A stretch of 64,000 bases of DNA from Galerina marginata (Eukaryota > Basidiomycota > Agaricomycetes > Agaricales > Galerinaceae): assembly GCA_023014335.1 (NCBI GenBank), contig JAECYW010000021.1, positions 434,001-498,000 on the forward strand, read 5' to 3'. This document shows, piece after piece, positions 46,946-59,458 of this stretch. Under the pieces are notes generated by a model. The model saw nothing but the letters and a program-made list of their open reading frames with translations, was not told the DNA's origin and made no database searches. Position 1 is the stretch's first letter. Each line of letters opens with the position of its first letter. The translations under genes were made by a program, and so were the position numbers.

Positions 46946-48384
46946 ATGCCTTCCAACTACGCTCAACCCGCCGACCCGCAGCCGGATGCACAGACCAAAC
47001 TCTGCTCGTCGTGCCAGTCCACCTTCCTCGACCCTGCCGCCTCCCTCTTCTGCACCCTCTGCCGCGACCGACCGTCCGCTTTGCCCGCCCCGCTCAGAAT
47101 CGACCAGGATGTGCCCAGTCCCCGCCGGCCCCTAGACTCGCATACGCCGCCGCCGCCCTTTGACACCCCCGACGCCCCGCCCCCGTACCACCCCCCGACG
47201 CCCAGCTACGCTAAGAAACCCCTGCTGTCGAATATTCAGTGCAACATCTCCTCGCCTGCACCCACCACCCCACACCGGCACCAGTCGCACTTCTCCGCCG
47301 TTCCGTCCTTTGATTCTACCCCCACCCGCCAGCATTCAAATCCTGCAGCCACTGCCACTGCCGCCGCCACAACCCAGGCATTCCCAGATCCGCTAGCAGA
47401 CGTAACCCGTTTGCGAATCCGCTCGCGCGCACACCACTGTCTGTATCCCGGAGCCACCTTTCAGGGCACCCAGAAAAGCGGTAGGAACAGCTACGACGTC
47501 AATGTGACCATCGTGGTAGGTCACTCTTGCTTCCCATCACTGAGCTGCGAAGAATGATGCGCTGAGCTGCGGTGTCTCTAAACACAGGATGTCAACTTTG
47601 CAGCCTCGACGCTCTGTGGTTATCTCAGGATTCGCGGCTTGACAGATGATTGGCCAGAGCTCACCACTTATTTCGATGCCGAGATCATTGGGAACCGCTA
47701 TGGTTTCCTCACCCAAAATTGGGGTGCGACCCAGCACGAGGACCTCGTCCACTGGTCCCGCTTCCCAGCCTTCAAGCATATTCGGCACGAAGCTCAGCGG
47801 CCCCATATGACTCTTGACGACCGGGATCGTGGCGTCGTCTTTATGAGATGGAAGGAGAGGTTCCTGGTCCCAGACCACCTGGTGCAAGACATCAACGGTG
47901 CAAGCTTTGCAGGTCACTTCTTTGACTTTTGCACTCCACATATTAGCACAGCATACTAATACCCTCTTCCTTCTACTAGGTTTTTACTATGTATGCGTCG
48001 ACTTCAACCCACCCGCCACACCCTCTTCCCCCACCGATTGTGCTATGGATGACTCCACGTTGCAGATGCCATTGACTCCGGAAAGTGATGACATGTCCCC
48101 TTATCCGCCACCTAGTTCCCGAAAGACTGGTCGTCGCTCGCGATCACGACGAGATTCCAGTGTTCGTCGTCGGGGCCCTTCTCTGATACCTATCAACCCT
48201 CCTGTGGCTACCATGAGCGGTTTCTACTATCATCAAAACTCCGAGCCGTGAGTCCACAGCAACTTCCGCAGACATGGCTATGTTTGGCTAAATAAAGCCC
48301 ATGTCGTCTTTTTTTATCAGATATCAACAGCTTTCACTTTCCCATGTCCCAGAGCAAACCAGTTCAAGCTTCGAGTTCCGTTGA
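46946..48384 (+). CDS. GID4: GID4/VID24-type degron receptor
   Basis: GID4 is the substrate receptor of the GID/CTLH E3 ubiquitin ligase. In yeast it binds N-terminal proline degrons of gluconeogenic enzymes. ATG 46946 opens a long N-terminus with a Cys-rich C-x2-C-x13-C-x2-C stretch (about residues 17-37). A Pro-rich part has a PPPY motif. The conserved beta-barrel begins HHCLYPGATFQGTQKSGRNS. It continues YDVNVTIVDVNFAASTLCGY, LRIRGLTDDWPELTTYFDAE, IIGNRYGFLTQNWGATQHED, LVHWSRFPAFKHIRHEAQRP and FMRWKERFLVPDHLVQDING. After an insert of about 75 residues (Pro/Ser/Arg-rich) it finishes GFYYHQNSEPYQQLSLSHVP and ends at 48384. Four short introns are seen. The N-terminal Cys motif and PPPY are unusual points. 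Confidence 0.93.
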
Positions 48385-48910
48385 ACGTCCTGTTTATCGG
48401 CGAAGCCCAGTGTGTGTACGATAGGATGAGCCCACGGGTCCGAGCTCCCGTTTGAAATAGCTCGCTTGGAATATGGCTTGGCACAAACATATGCTATATT
48501 TCCCTGCCTCCATAGCGAATCCCCTGCCTCCCCCCTCATTCAGCCATAATTATTTCGAAATTCGAATTCATAGCCTACAATACCTTGTGTGTTTTCTGTA
48601 TACTTGACCTGCATTAGTTTAAATTCCATGTGATCCTGCCCTCCATTTTTGTCGACCTTCCCAGAGCTGGGAGGTGGCATAGTTAGCAGCAGCCGTCAGA
48701 TGATGGTCTCCTTTCCTCGAGCCTCAGTTTAGCTCCCAGCAAGGCGAAATCATATGCATCATCATTATCTGCCCCAGACCAGGGTCACAATCCATTAATG
48801 ACACGCGCATCTGCCCAGGCATAACATGACGATGATCGCGGGTACCTGGCTCAACTTTTCCTTTACACCTCCCTTCGACAACGTGTATATATCGTCGACC
48901 TACTGACCCC
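48385..48910. other. Intergenic between GID4 and the monooxygenase
   Basis: No gene, repeat or structured RNA was recognised. The stretch holds the GID4 3' flank and the monooxygenase upstream region. Confidence 0.5.
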
Positions 48911-51207
48911 ATGTCCGCCGGAGAGACGAAGCGCACCCCACATGTGGTGATCGTCGGAGCAGGGTGAGTGATCCGAGCAGCGACAGAAAATGAAATCATA
49001 TTTTACCTTTGCACATGTAGGATTGCTGGCATCGCTACTGCTATTGCGCTCAAGAGGCAGCTTAACTTTGAGGACTTTACAGTAAGTGCTCGCATATATG
49101 CCATGCAGGGTCTTGAACTGAGTTCTTTCGCGAAATAGATATACGAACAAGCAGATGCAATAGGCGGAACATGGAGGGTGTGTTTTGTGCTCTTTCACAG
49201 TTGACCCTACGTGCTCACCTTGATTTTCTATCTAGGATAACACGTACCCTGTAAGCAGCCCTTCACGCAACCTCATGACCACCGCTCACAGCCACCTAAC
49301 CACAGGGCTGCGGCTCGGACGTGCCCGGACACTGGTACAGTCTCTCAACCGACCTCAACCCGCGCTGGCAGTCCTACTACGCCAACCAGCCCGAGCTGCG
49401 CGCGTACTGGGAGAATCTGTGGCACAAACACGACCTCGTGCGCCACACCGTGCTCGCCACCTCCGTCGTGAACGCCGAATGGAGTATAGAGACACAGCGA
49501 TACACCGTGCACCTCGAGCACGCGCATACCGGGGAGAAGAGAGAGGTACAGGCGGAGGTGCTGTTCTATGCGATTGGTGGGTTCCAGGCGCCGTTTTATC
49601 CGAAGGATTTGCTGGGATTGGAGCGGTTTAGGGGTGATTTGTGGCATTCGGCGAGATGGAGGCATGATGTGGCCCTGCATAAGAAGCGGGTAGGGGTTAT
49701 TGGCAATGGATGTTCTGCGTATGTGCTGTTTTTGCATCTGCGTTTACTTCTTGGAGCTCATAGTGGGTCGGTTATTCAGCGCACAGCTGATTCCTGAGAT
49801 ATCGAAAGATCCTTCCGTGAATGTCATCAATTTCTGCCGCACGCCTCAGTGGTATGTCCCTCGGGCAAGTGTTATTCTTTGCGTGTTTGAAGAGGCGGTT
49901 CATCAACTTCGTGGCTATTATGATTTCTAGGTCAATTTTCAGTATCCGAGGTGGACTCAATGGATGTTTGCACATATACCCTTCCTCATGAGGTGCTATC
50001 GAAATTGGATTATGGCTAGGGTATGTATGAATTCGAGATGTCATTTCCACTTTTGAGGTTGACAAGGCCTGCAGTCCGACCTTGGTTTTTTGGTTTTCCG
50101 CAAAGACAACAAACGGCTACTGAATATCGCGAAGAAGGTCGTTCATTTCATCTTGTGAACTCAGTATTTTGCTGAATCCTCGGAATTTAGACCCTCACTG
50201 CATATATTAAAAGCAAAGTGCCGAAAGAAGAGCTCGAGAATATGATACCAAATTATTGTGAGCCTGATGATAATGGGTCCTCTGTTACAATATTCATTCA
50301 TCTAGCCCCGGGTTGCAAACGAATTATCGCGGATCCAGGCTATCTAGACTCGTTGAAGCAGCCAAATGTCAGTCTCAGATGGGACGCTCTAGACGGTGTC
50401 GTCGAGAACGGCGTCAGGATGAAGTCTGGAGAGGTCGTTCCTTTGGACGTGATCGTGTTCAGCACCGGTTATTCTGTCGTATGTCAATCACCGCCCCTGT
50501 GCGCCCAGGCAATTTCGAAGTTGCTTATAATTAATAAACAGGAATCCCCGCAGCTCAAGGTCCGCGGTTCTAAAGGTGGAACGATTCTTGAGTACGCTGC
50601 CAGCAAAGGCGGACCACAGGCGTATCTCGGCTCGTGTATTCCAGGATTCCCGAATTTGTTTTTGTTACTAGGTATGTCATCGCGGGAGTAAGTTTGGCTG
50701 CGGGCACGCCCTGATCGACTTTCTTTACAAAGGACCGAACGTCGCTTCTGGGCACGCCTCAGTTATTTTCAGCGAGGAGGCGCAGGTGGGTCCCACAGTC
50801 GCGTGAAAAAGCAGACCGCGATGCTATGCTTACCCACAATAAAGATTAATCTGGCCATGCAACTCATCCGGCCAGTGCTTCAAGGCCAAGCCAAGTCTTT
50901 TGAAGTCACGGACGAGGCAACGGATGAATACAATGATTGGCTGCAGCGCCGCCTGCAGTCATCAGTGTGGACTGACTGCGTGTCGTATTACCAAGCTGGG
51001 AGGGACAGCAAGTCACGGATTATTGCAACGTTCCCCGGGCCCGTAACACTTCTTTGGTGGTTCTGCCGCCGCCCCAGGTGGGAGTTGTTCCGCGCGGTAG
51101 GTGCGGAGAGATGGGAGAGGCAGAGGAGGCAGGGCAGGGTCAGGAAATGGACTCTGGTGACGGTGTTGGTTTCTGTAGTGGGATTTCTGCTGAGCGGGCA
51201 GAGATAA
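48911..51207 (+). CDS. Flavin monooxygenase, Baeyer-Villiger type, with a C-terminal anchor
   Basis: This flavin enzyme uses NADPH and O2 to oxidise ketones or other small molecules. ATG 48911 gives MSAGETKRTPHVVIVGAGIA (FAD-binding GxGxxG). FTIYEQADAIGGTWRDNTYP and GCGSDVPGHWYSLSTDLNP follow. The Baeyer-Villiger fingerprint FxGxxxHxxxW is present as FRGDLWHSARW, followed by the NADPH fold VGVIGNGCSA. PGCKRIIADPGYLDSLKQPN, VPLDVIVFSTGYSVE, FPNLFLLLGPNVASGHASVI and YNDWLQRRLQSSVWTDCVSY complete the domain. The end carries a hydrophobic segment WTLVTVLVSVVGFLL, so the enzyme may be membrane-anchored, with the stop at 51207. It has several short introns. Substrate is unknown, and I saw no biosynthetic cluster beside it. 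Confidence 0.9.
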
Positions 51208-51360
51208 TGTACTACAATAGTTAGTTAGAATAATATCATGTGGTAACCCAATTTGGGCGGAGTTGGATTGACGGGCTCTGTTTGGATTTGGCACTTTGCG
51301 CACTACCGCTTCAGTGCACAAACTAATAGGCCGGCCAGGCCCCTCTGCACTTGACCACAC

Positions 51361-53361
51361 ATGGCGTCCCACTCGCACACCTCCCACAACTCCAACACCG
51401 CAAACCTCGTCGGTGTCCACTACCGCGTTGGCAAGAAAATCGGCGAAGGCTCCTTTGGTGTCATTTTCGAAGGTGGGCACCCTCTGGCATGTTGTTTTTG
51501 GCACAAGAACTCACCAGCGCGGCCGGCGAATAGGCACCAACCTACTCAACTCGCAAACCGTCGCTATCAAGTTTGTGCGTCGCCCGCCAGAATCTTGCTA
51601 GCCTCGGGTTTACCGCTGAAACCGTCACTCTCTAGGAACCGCGAAAAGCTGAGGCGCCTCAGCTCCGAGATGAATGTCGCTCGTACCGCATCCTGGCTGG
51701 CTGCAGTCAGTGTTTCCTTTCTCTTCTCGTCCCACCTCCTGTCTGTTGACCCCGCGCCATCATATTCTTCCCCCACTTCTCCTCCCCCGCAGCTGGAATC
51801 CCGCAAATATACCACTTTGGGCAGGAGGGACTCCACAATATCCTCGTTATTGACCTCCTAGGGCCCAGTCTCGAGGATCTGTTTGACATGTGCGGACGCA
51901 AGTTCTCGATCAAGACGGTTTGCATGGCAGCGAAGCAGATGGTGAGGCACCACCATGTCAAATCACTTGGTTTGTTCTGATCCACTGTCCAGCTCACTCG
52001 TGTGCAAACAATTCACGAGAAGAACCTCATCTACCGTGATATCAAGCCCGATAACTTTCTCATAGGCCGTCCAGGAACGAAGGGTTCGAACAGTGAGTTC
52101 CTCGCTTCCACTGATCCTGTCCTGCCTTATTTAGTGCGCATCATCTCGCAAAGCCGTCCACGTCGTCGATTTTGGTATGGCTAAGCAGTATCGCGATCCA
52201 AAAACCAAACAGCACATCCCTTACCGGGAAAGAAAGAGTCTGAGCGGCACCGCTCGGTATATGAGCATTAACACCCACCTTGGGCGAGGTGCGTTGACAG
52301 TCTGATATTGCTGATGTCCTGATAACACCCGACATTTCCGCAGAACAATCGCGCAGAGACGATTTGGAGGCGCTTGGACATGTCTTTATGTATTTTCTGC
52401 GGGGTAGCTTGCCCTGGCAGGGTCTCAAAGCTGCCACGAACAAGCAGAAGTATGAAAAGATCGGGGAAAAGAAGCAGACTACTCCGATCAAGGAGCTTTG
52501 CGAAGGCTTCCCAGGTAAAAGCCTATTATCGATTTGCATTCCGGAAAGCATCTTACCCTTCGGCCTTCAGAGGAGTTTGGGATCTACCTCAACTATGTCC
52601 GCAAACTTGGGTTCGAAGAAACACCAGACTATGACTTTTTGCGAGAGCTTTTCACCAAGGTTATGAGAAGCAATGCGGATGTCGATGATGGCGTCTTCGA
52701 CTGGAACCTTCTGAATGGTGTGTCCTTTTCGATCGTAATACTTTATTGTTTAAAACTCAAATCAAATAGATGGAAAAGGTTGGGAAGCGTCCGTGGTAAG
52801 TATTTAATTATCAGTGGAAGTTCTTGTGCATTAACTCTATTTTTCGCCCTTCAGAACCAAAGCCAAATGCTTGCACGGGTGCAAAACGAGAATGCATACG
52901 CCGACAGACGCAGGGAGCGTGATGACAGGCGGCGCTCACAAGCGCAACCAGGCAACGTGGTACCTCCTTCTCCTGCCCTTGTCAGAAATGGATCTAAGCA
53001 ACGGAAGGTGCCCGCTGCCCTTACACCTGGGCAACTCACGCCACATTCTGCACAAGCGCAGGTCCACATCCCGATCGGAAGCAATCCGCGACCGGGCGGT
53101 GGCACACAACACCCCTATGCCGCTGCAGGAATTGGCGCAGGATATGAGTACTCTCAGCAACACGAGCAATACAAAACGCAACAACAGCAAGGGTATGGCC
53201 GGACCTCGCCTATGGTTTCAAGCGTTGGCGCGGCCCCTGTTGCTGTCAGTAATGTGCGCGCCAGAGCTGGAGATGTTGGTGTGGCGCAGGACTACCAGGG
53301 ACAAGAAGAAGAGCCGCAATCGAAGTCGCCCTTCCTCAGAATTCTCACCTGCCGATGTTAG
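51361..53361 (+). CDS. Casein kinase 1 (YCK/CK1-like, membrane-tailed)
   Basis: CK1 is a monomeric Ser/Thr kinase. ATG 51361 gives [20 protein letters not shown]. The kinase domain shows [35 protein letters not shown] with the beta-3 Lys, [40 protein letters not shown] (HRD-type loop), [20 protein letters not shown] (DFG), [20 protein letters not shown] (CK1 SIN motif), [20 protein letters not shown] and [20 protein letters not shown]. The kinase domain is followed by [13 protein letters not shown] and a Gln-rich tail ([15 protein letters not shown]). The C-terminus [12 protein letters not shown] has two cysteines, like the palmitoylated tails of Yck1/Yck2. The stop is at 53361. At least eight short introns occur. 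Confidence 0.94.
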
Positions 53362-53762
53362 ACACTGCTATCTCTCGCCCATTGTGCATACTATCTTTCA
53401 CGTCTACGCTACACTCGATGCTTTCTTTTCAATAATCTTTTTCTTTTCTCCATGTCAAACAATCCCAATCCTGGCTCCTTTTTGCATACAACAACCTCAC
53501 GTTCTTTTTTCTCTCTTCCTATACCCTTTATTGGTCCTTCCATAATACCGTCGTTCCTTGCCTCACTCACGTCACCCTGTATATGATTTTGGAATGATTA
53601 TATACCATGCCAATCTGAACAATGCAATTGAAAATATAATAATAACGATGGCCTAGGTAAAGATAAAGTATAAACATATACATATGCAAGAACGGATAGC
53701 ATTTCGATAGCATGTGTTCCAGCGTTCCAAGAAAACAATTACAAGATAAATTACTGCGCACT
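53362..53762. other. 3' region shared by converging CK1 and JmjC genes
   Basis: AT-rich 400 bp between two converging stop codons. It probably holds both 3' UTRs. No feature was recognised. Confidence 0.5.
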
Positions 53763-56700
53763 TCAAAGCCAATTATTTTTGGTCAGTTCGTCATCCCCAA
53801 TGCCAACTCCATCTTTGTCTCCTGTTCTTGTCTCTAGTCTGAATGTCTGACGAGGTGAAGAGTCTAGCTCGTCGGACTGATCATAGTCGTCTTCCCAATA
53901 GGCATCGCTGGGGGGTTCTGACCCCCATGGCCTCATCTCCGAACGTTTTCCATCCTGCACCACCCTCATTTCAGAATCGTCTGTCAGCATTGATGTGCTC
54001 GGCTCTAAGTGACCATCTGCCGCGGACGGGCTCATCTCCGAGTCGCGCCTTTGTTCAGGGAATGTCTCGTCGTCGTCGATGATGAGTAAGTCGGTGGTGG
54101 GTGTCCGCATTTCGGTGTCCTCGCTTGACTCGGTATCTTTCTCGTGGGTCGCTGTTGTCTCCTTGCTGGTCGCTGGCACGTCCCATACTTGTCCCCTCAG
54201 AACTTCCGGAGCAACACCGGTCGGATGTACGTCGTATACGGGAGGGGACGATGTTGATTGGGTTGAGGTTGAACAGTGGTTGGTTTGGCCTGGCGCGTCA
54301 GGAGAGACGAGGGTCGTATAAGTGACACCCCTCTCAAGTTGAAATTGTTGGTGATACAGATATATATCATGTTCGTCTCGGTCCCAGGCTAGACGTTCAA
54401 GTCCATCCAGGTCGTTGTTTCTTTTTCCAGTCGAGACAGAACGAGGATATGGAGGACGGTGATTATAGGGGTGGTGAAAGTGGCGATTTGGTTTGTTCGA
54501 AGGATGAGGGCCTCGTTGGAAATTATTTCGGTGGGGCCATGCTCTGGCATTGGCATGAAGGTGTTCCTGGGGTTGGTAGGCGTCGGCGGTATCTATTTTT
54601 CCAGTTAATGGGAAGTGGAGAAAGAACATCCAAACGGTTCAACGGACCTGCACTATATCTGCGATTACGGGTCGAAGGAGACTCTGCTCTTGGTTTAAAT
54701 CCACGACTGCCCTTCACCGGTGATCCATGACCAATGTTGCGTCCACGGGGCGATGGATAGCTCCGACTGCCGCCTTGTCTGGGGTCTGGATAGGCATATC
54801 CACCATGGTACATGGGCGTCGGTTGATTCGTTTGGACTTGGTTTGCATTCGCATTTGGAGTATATTGTGCATGGAATGGGGGTTGAGCAGGATGTTGAGG
54901 AGGTGGATGTTGAACAGAAGGCGGATGTTGAGCAGGAGGCGGATGTTGAGCATGAAAACCTTCACTCTGTTCCTGAGAAGTAGTGCGTTAAGGTAAATTT
55001 CTCTAATCGTAACGATGCACTTACCATAAGTACTGCCCCGATGGCATGCACAAATTTTCTGGCCATCTCAGGAGGATCCCAAGCTGGGAAATGAGGATAC
55101 GTCGGTACTCCTTGTCCCTGTGGAACCGGAATATGACCGTTATGGTTCATCGAAAAGACTGGAATGGAAGTGGAAGTTGAGGCTTGTTCAAAGGGAGGTT
55201 CTGAATGTGAGCTGAAGGCATGAAAATGCCGGTCTTGAGTCTGTGAAACCGTGGTATCAATGTTCTGCGATAAAGAAGGCTGAATGGGAACGAAAGGTAG
55301 GTTAGGAAGGGTTCTGGAAGGTGGGCCAAGGATAGGGAGAGGTTGATCCTGCGACCCTGGAGGATAAGCCTCAATGGAATTCATTGACATAGGTATCGCG
55401 GGGCTAGAGGAAGATGCGTGTTGTAAAGCACTATCGTCAAGAGGCTCTGAACGACTTTCATGCAGTTGTCCACCAGTAATTTTCTTGAAACGAAGTTTAG
55501 CCAGGGACTTCTTTGAGACACCGTTATAGGGTGCTTGCCCAGGCCTGACATTCGTTTTGACAAATTTGTGGCCTGGCCGAGAGACACTTGATGACGACGG
55601 TGTAGCTACTGTAAACAGAGCTTTGGCCCCTTTTTGTAGAATTTGCGGTGCATGTTGGTCGCGTTGACCAGGGAGTCCGGGTACTGCAGGAGAATGCACA
55701 GCCGCTGATTCTGAATTCGCTAGTTCTGAAAATTGTGACGAATATCGAATCTGGGGGCTAGAGCGTCCAAGTGCTGCAGATGTTACTGTGGGTTCTGTGC
55801 TTACTTGATCTGACATGTGTGGTGAATGCCGACTTCGGGAGCTCGATAGCTTCGGAGGGGCTACTTCCGGGAGACCACTCTCGACATCCGACTCGCCATT
55901 GTCGTCATTAAGAGCCTGTCGAATCGAATAAGGTGCGCTAGGCACTAGAACGTATACTGATGGCCGCTTCTTTGCAGTATGCCTCTTTTCTGTGGTATGA
56001 ACATCACTAACCAACATTTCATCGTCACTCAAGGTGATGTTGTTGATTGATTGAGGTTCGTCCATGTCTTCAACGAGGGTCATCTCCTCGAACAAAGTGC
56101 TGACTGGCGATGGTGAAGACGGGACTGGGTCATCTGTGTCGACCAAAATCTGATCATAACGGGTTAGATGAGAATTCCGCGGCAAATCAACAATACACAC
56201 TGTGTATTTGCGATCATACCAACCAAGTTTCATGAACCGTGGACTAACAGGTTTGCAGTGCACAAAATTTATGGCATTGTAAACCAGCTGAGAATAGCTG
56301 ACAGAACGACTCCCTTGTTTCTGCCGGTCTTCCAATGATCGTTTTTTGCCCTCAAACCTTGTTTTTCCATTTAAATGGGTACTGTGATAAGAGGTGTGGC
56401 TCTCGTCGGAGATGTAGGTTAGGATAGCTTCCACCGAATGCACTTTAGAATCCATGACGATGTGCCAGAAACACTTGCCAGAATGGCATTTCTTGCAAGA
56501 CAAGACCCAATGAAAATGACACCCATGTGGCGTCTCGTTTGCTTTGGTAAGTGTGCACACCTTGGTTTTTCTCTAACAAATTATCAGAATGTATTGACAG
56601 GCCAGCGTGTCGCAGAAGTCACCTTTGTATTTTTGCGTACTTGATTCAGGAAAAAGGCTGCTCGAAATAGAGCCGGCACACTCGCATTTTCCAAATCGCT

Positions 56701-58679
56701 GGCCAGAGTATGACATTTGAGCGACTATTAGCATTGAAAACTCGGAGCTTACAGATCTAGCACGTATGTCTGGCCACGTCGTTCCTCGTGCAGGCGGATG
56801 ACCTGTTCAGTCCTGGAACGAGTACCAAGGAGCTCTTGAAAGTCTCGATTTTGCCTGGGTCGCATGAATGGACATTTGCAGCTGCGGCCCTCGCTATAAC
56901 AGCCTGGGCAAATATGAAGACAGTCCCCGCTGGACGAACCTCCTTTTGTACATTCACGACATTCGAAGAAGCTCTGAAAAATGTCCCCGCCGCAGAAATC
57001 GCAGGTGATGGGATTGTCATCATTAGAGTCAGAGGTAAGTGGTCGCATTTTGGCGTGAGTCGGTTCATACTCTTCCATCAATACGCAATCAAATAAGGGA
57101 AGTAGTTCTTTCAGGTCTCTGGCGAGAAAGTCGGGCCGAGGGTCGACAGCGCTATTTGAATTTTTTCTCAGTCGACGTCCAACGGTTGGTAGTATTAACA
57201 GGGCCTCTAGTTCTTTCGTCGATGCAATAAGGGCGCGATGAATGGTACTCTTTACTCTGTAAATTTCGGGCCTACAAACCCTGAATCGGACGTCAATTGT
57301 CGATCTTCGTATTGGTAACACATACTTCACCTTCGATAGAGTGGAAGTTCGTGATGATACGCTGTTGATAAACCTTGCACTGTCATCCTAGACCAAGATG
57401 TTTTGATCGTCATCCCACCGAAATTGACTACCTGATGGCAACTCCGAGGCGGAACGAGAACCAGATCACCGAGCTTTTGTTCAAGGATGTAGACGTCGAA
57501 GGGGGCTTTGGCGAGTTCTCGGAGCGTAATGACGTGGTTCTCGTGGTCCAGCTCCTGCCCCAAAGCATGGAAATATTTTGCAGCCTCTGGTGCGCTGGAA
57601 CCCCTTGTCATAAACCAGAAGGATGAGCCGTTATTTTCCGTGTAACACATCAAATTCTGCCCAGATGACGCGCAGAGATCTTTGTGGCAAGGTGTAAACG
57701 TGTCGCCGATTCCTAAATAGCACATCAAGGTTTGGACTGAACGCTAAATGCTGCATCAATAAGCGAATTCGGAGACTAAGGACATTGTATTACCGATTCT
57801 GGGACATGGCGAAACACATCCTCAGGTCCGCGTTCAATCAATGAAGAAGGGACAACACCCGTTTCTCGGAGCCAATCCTCCCAAGTCTTTGGACACTCCG
57901 TGTCTTTCCCATAGAACCTCTCTTGTTCTTGTGAAAGCCTATCAGACCGATGTACACTGGGAAGAATAGAACTAACCGTTTTCTTCCGCATAGGGACTTA
58001 CGGATCGGCACTTTTCCACAAACTTGGACAATTTCATTCTCGTATCCGTCCACTTGTGCACATTCCGAGCTGTTATTTCTATGAAACGGGAGGGGGTGAG
58101 CATCTGTAGCGTCGCATGGCGTGCACGATACGTACCATCTGACACGGCGTGTTTGGTGAAATAGTCGACCGTAAACATGTCTTGAGGCCATCTGGGATCG
58201 CGTTGAAAACCTTCTATTACCAAGGGCTTGCCTTCGACCTCAAACTTCTTCATGACGACTTGCAATTCTTCATTTGTAGCAGATACTCTGTGAACGGGGT
58301 AGAAATTGGAGGATTGCGACACCAAACTATCCAAGGACCAGCCTTTCGTGGATGGCATATTCAGATTCTTTGGGTGGACAAAGCCACTCGTCGCGTCTAA
58401 TTGGGTGGAAGGACCAAAAGCGTCGGTGTCGTCGGAGATGTGCTGATCGGGCTCACGTGCCTGATCATTGTGAAACACTTGACCTTTCAATTTGGCGCTA
58501 CCAGGAGCGCTGGCTGCAGTTGGTGGAGTGTCGAGGTGCTCGGACGCAGAGGTGCTCCTTGATGGCTCCAAGTTTCTGCCTCGCGATGTGGTATTACTGG
58601 TATAAGGTTTTGAGACGACAAGGTCACCCCAGCGGTGGGTTTGGTTCTGGAAAGTTTTTCTGTGTTTTTCGAGGCTCAT
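53763..58679 (-). CDS. JmjC-domain protein with Cys-rich region and long disordered tail
   Basis: This looks like a JmjC dioxygenase, probably a chromatin regulator. The start at 58679 gives MSLEKHRKTFQNQTHRWGDL. The JmjC part shows KFEVEGKPLVIEGFQRDPRW, QTLMCYLGIGDTFTPCHKD (HxD of the iron site), SGQNLMCYTENNGSSFWFMT and GDLVLVPPRSCHQVVNFGG (the distal His). A Cys-rich block follows: ITCDFCGGDIFQSFFECREC then DCLHICPGCYSEGRSCKCP. A second one reads HGCHFHWVLSCKKCHSGKCF. The rest is long and disordered (Ser/Pro, DE-rich), with a His-Pro repeat coded at 54880-54953, ending LTKNNWL at 53763. I join the C-terminal half to the JmjC half because introns at 56749-56560 and 55025 keep phase. A two-gene model is possible. 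Activity on histone lysine is inferred. Confidence 0.78.
54880..54953. repeat. Degenerate 18-bp tandem repeat inside the JmjC gene
   Basis: Near-copies of GGCGGATGTTGAGCAGGA are repeated about three to four times. On the coding (minus) strand this gives a His/Pro/Gln-rich run (QHPPPAQHPPSVQHPP). It is in frame, so it varies protein length without breaking the frame. Confidence 0.7.
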
Positions 58680-59458
58680 GGCGGGTTGGGGAAGGGAAAC
58701 GAAGGAGAGCGAAGGAGAGGAAAGAGAAAGGCTCGTATGCGATGCAGGCAGGGCAGGGGCCGAGTGAATATATGTAGTTGTGCTATTACAGGTACTCCTC
58801 GCATTGCTTAATGGCACTGGCAGTCTCGTGAATGTATTCGATTGACATTGACATTGACGCAAAGCAATGCCTGGGAGCACGAGGCGCAAGTCAGTCCTTC
58901 TTCGCCCACAACCCGGCTATGCAACAAGGTATGGAAAATTGCTTGTTCTGGGAAGATTTGGGGAAGATCCCCACTTTATAATTATCTTCCTTTCGGCATC
59001 GCCTTGTTCACATTCATTGACGACGTCTGTGGGACTTTAGTCGAGTTTGAGCCAGCTCTGACAATAAAATTATGCTGGGGGAGAATTGAAATACTTAGAT
59101 TCGAAATAAGCGCCCAGCGACTGTTGTCATGAATTCGGCAAATATAAGGTGGAAAGAGCCAGTCCTGCTGCAGACTTCCGCATATATAATTGGGACGGAT
59201 ATCCATAAGGCGACCCTCCAAAGTAAGTACAGCCTTAACGAGCTGCCTTCGCATACTTGTCTATTTGTGTGCGCTTCGGAGAGGCGATGTCACTTTCGCC
59301 ATAGATAACGGCGTGTGATTGTCACAATCACGGTGACACTGTTGACCAGTTGACAAATTGGGTTGCCTCCTCTCTCCTGAACTTCCAGTTCGTGACACAA
59401 CCTTTTCCTCATTTCCTCAAGGCCTACAAAGGCAGCATTGTCTCGGATTTGGCTCCGA
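58680..59458. promoter_or_regulatory. Divergent upstream region of JmjC and RING genes
   Basis: About 780 bp. An open frame runs on upstream of the JmjC start, but Met 58679 is preferred. No distinct motif was recognised. Confidence 0.4.

Noticed and set aside
53763..56560. Separate gene for the C-terminal half of the JmjC protein
   Set aside because: Introns at 56749-56560 keep phase with the JmjC half and no clear new start or promoter was seen. It is kept as an alternative only.
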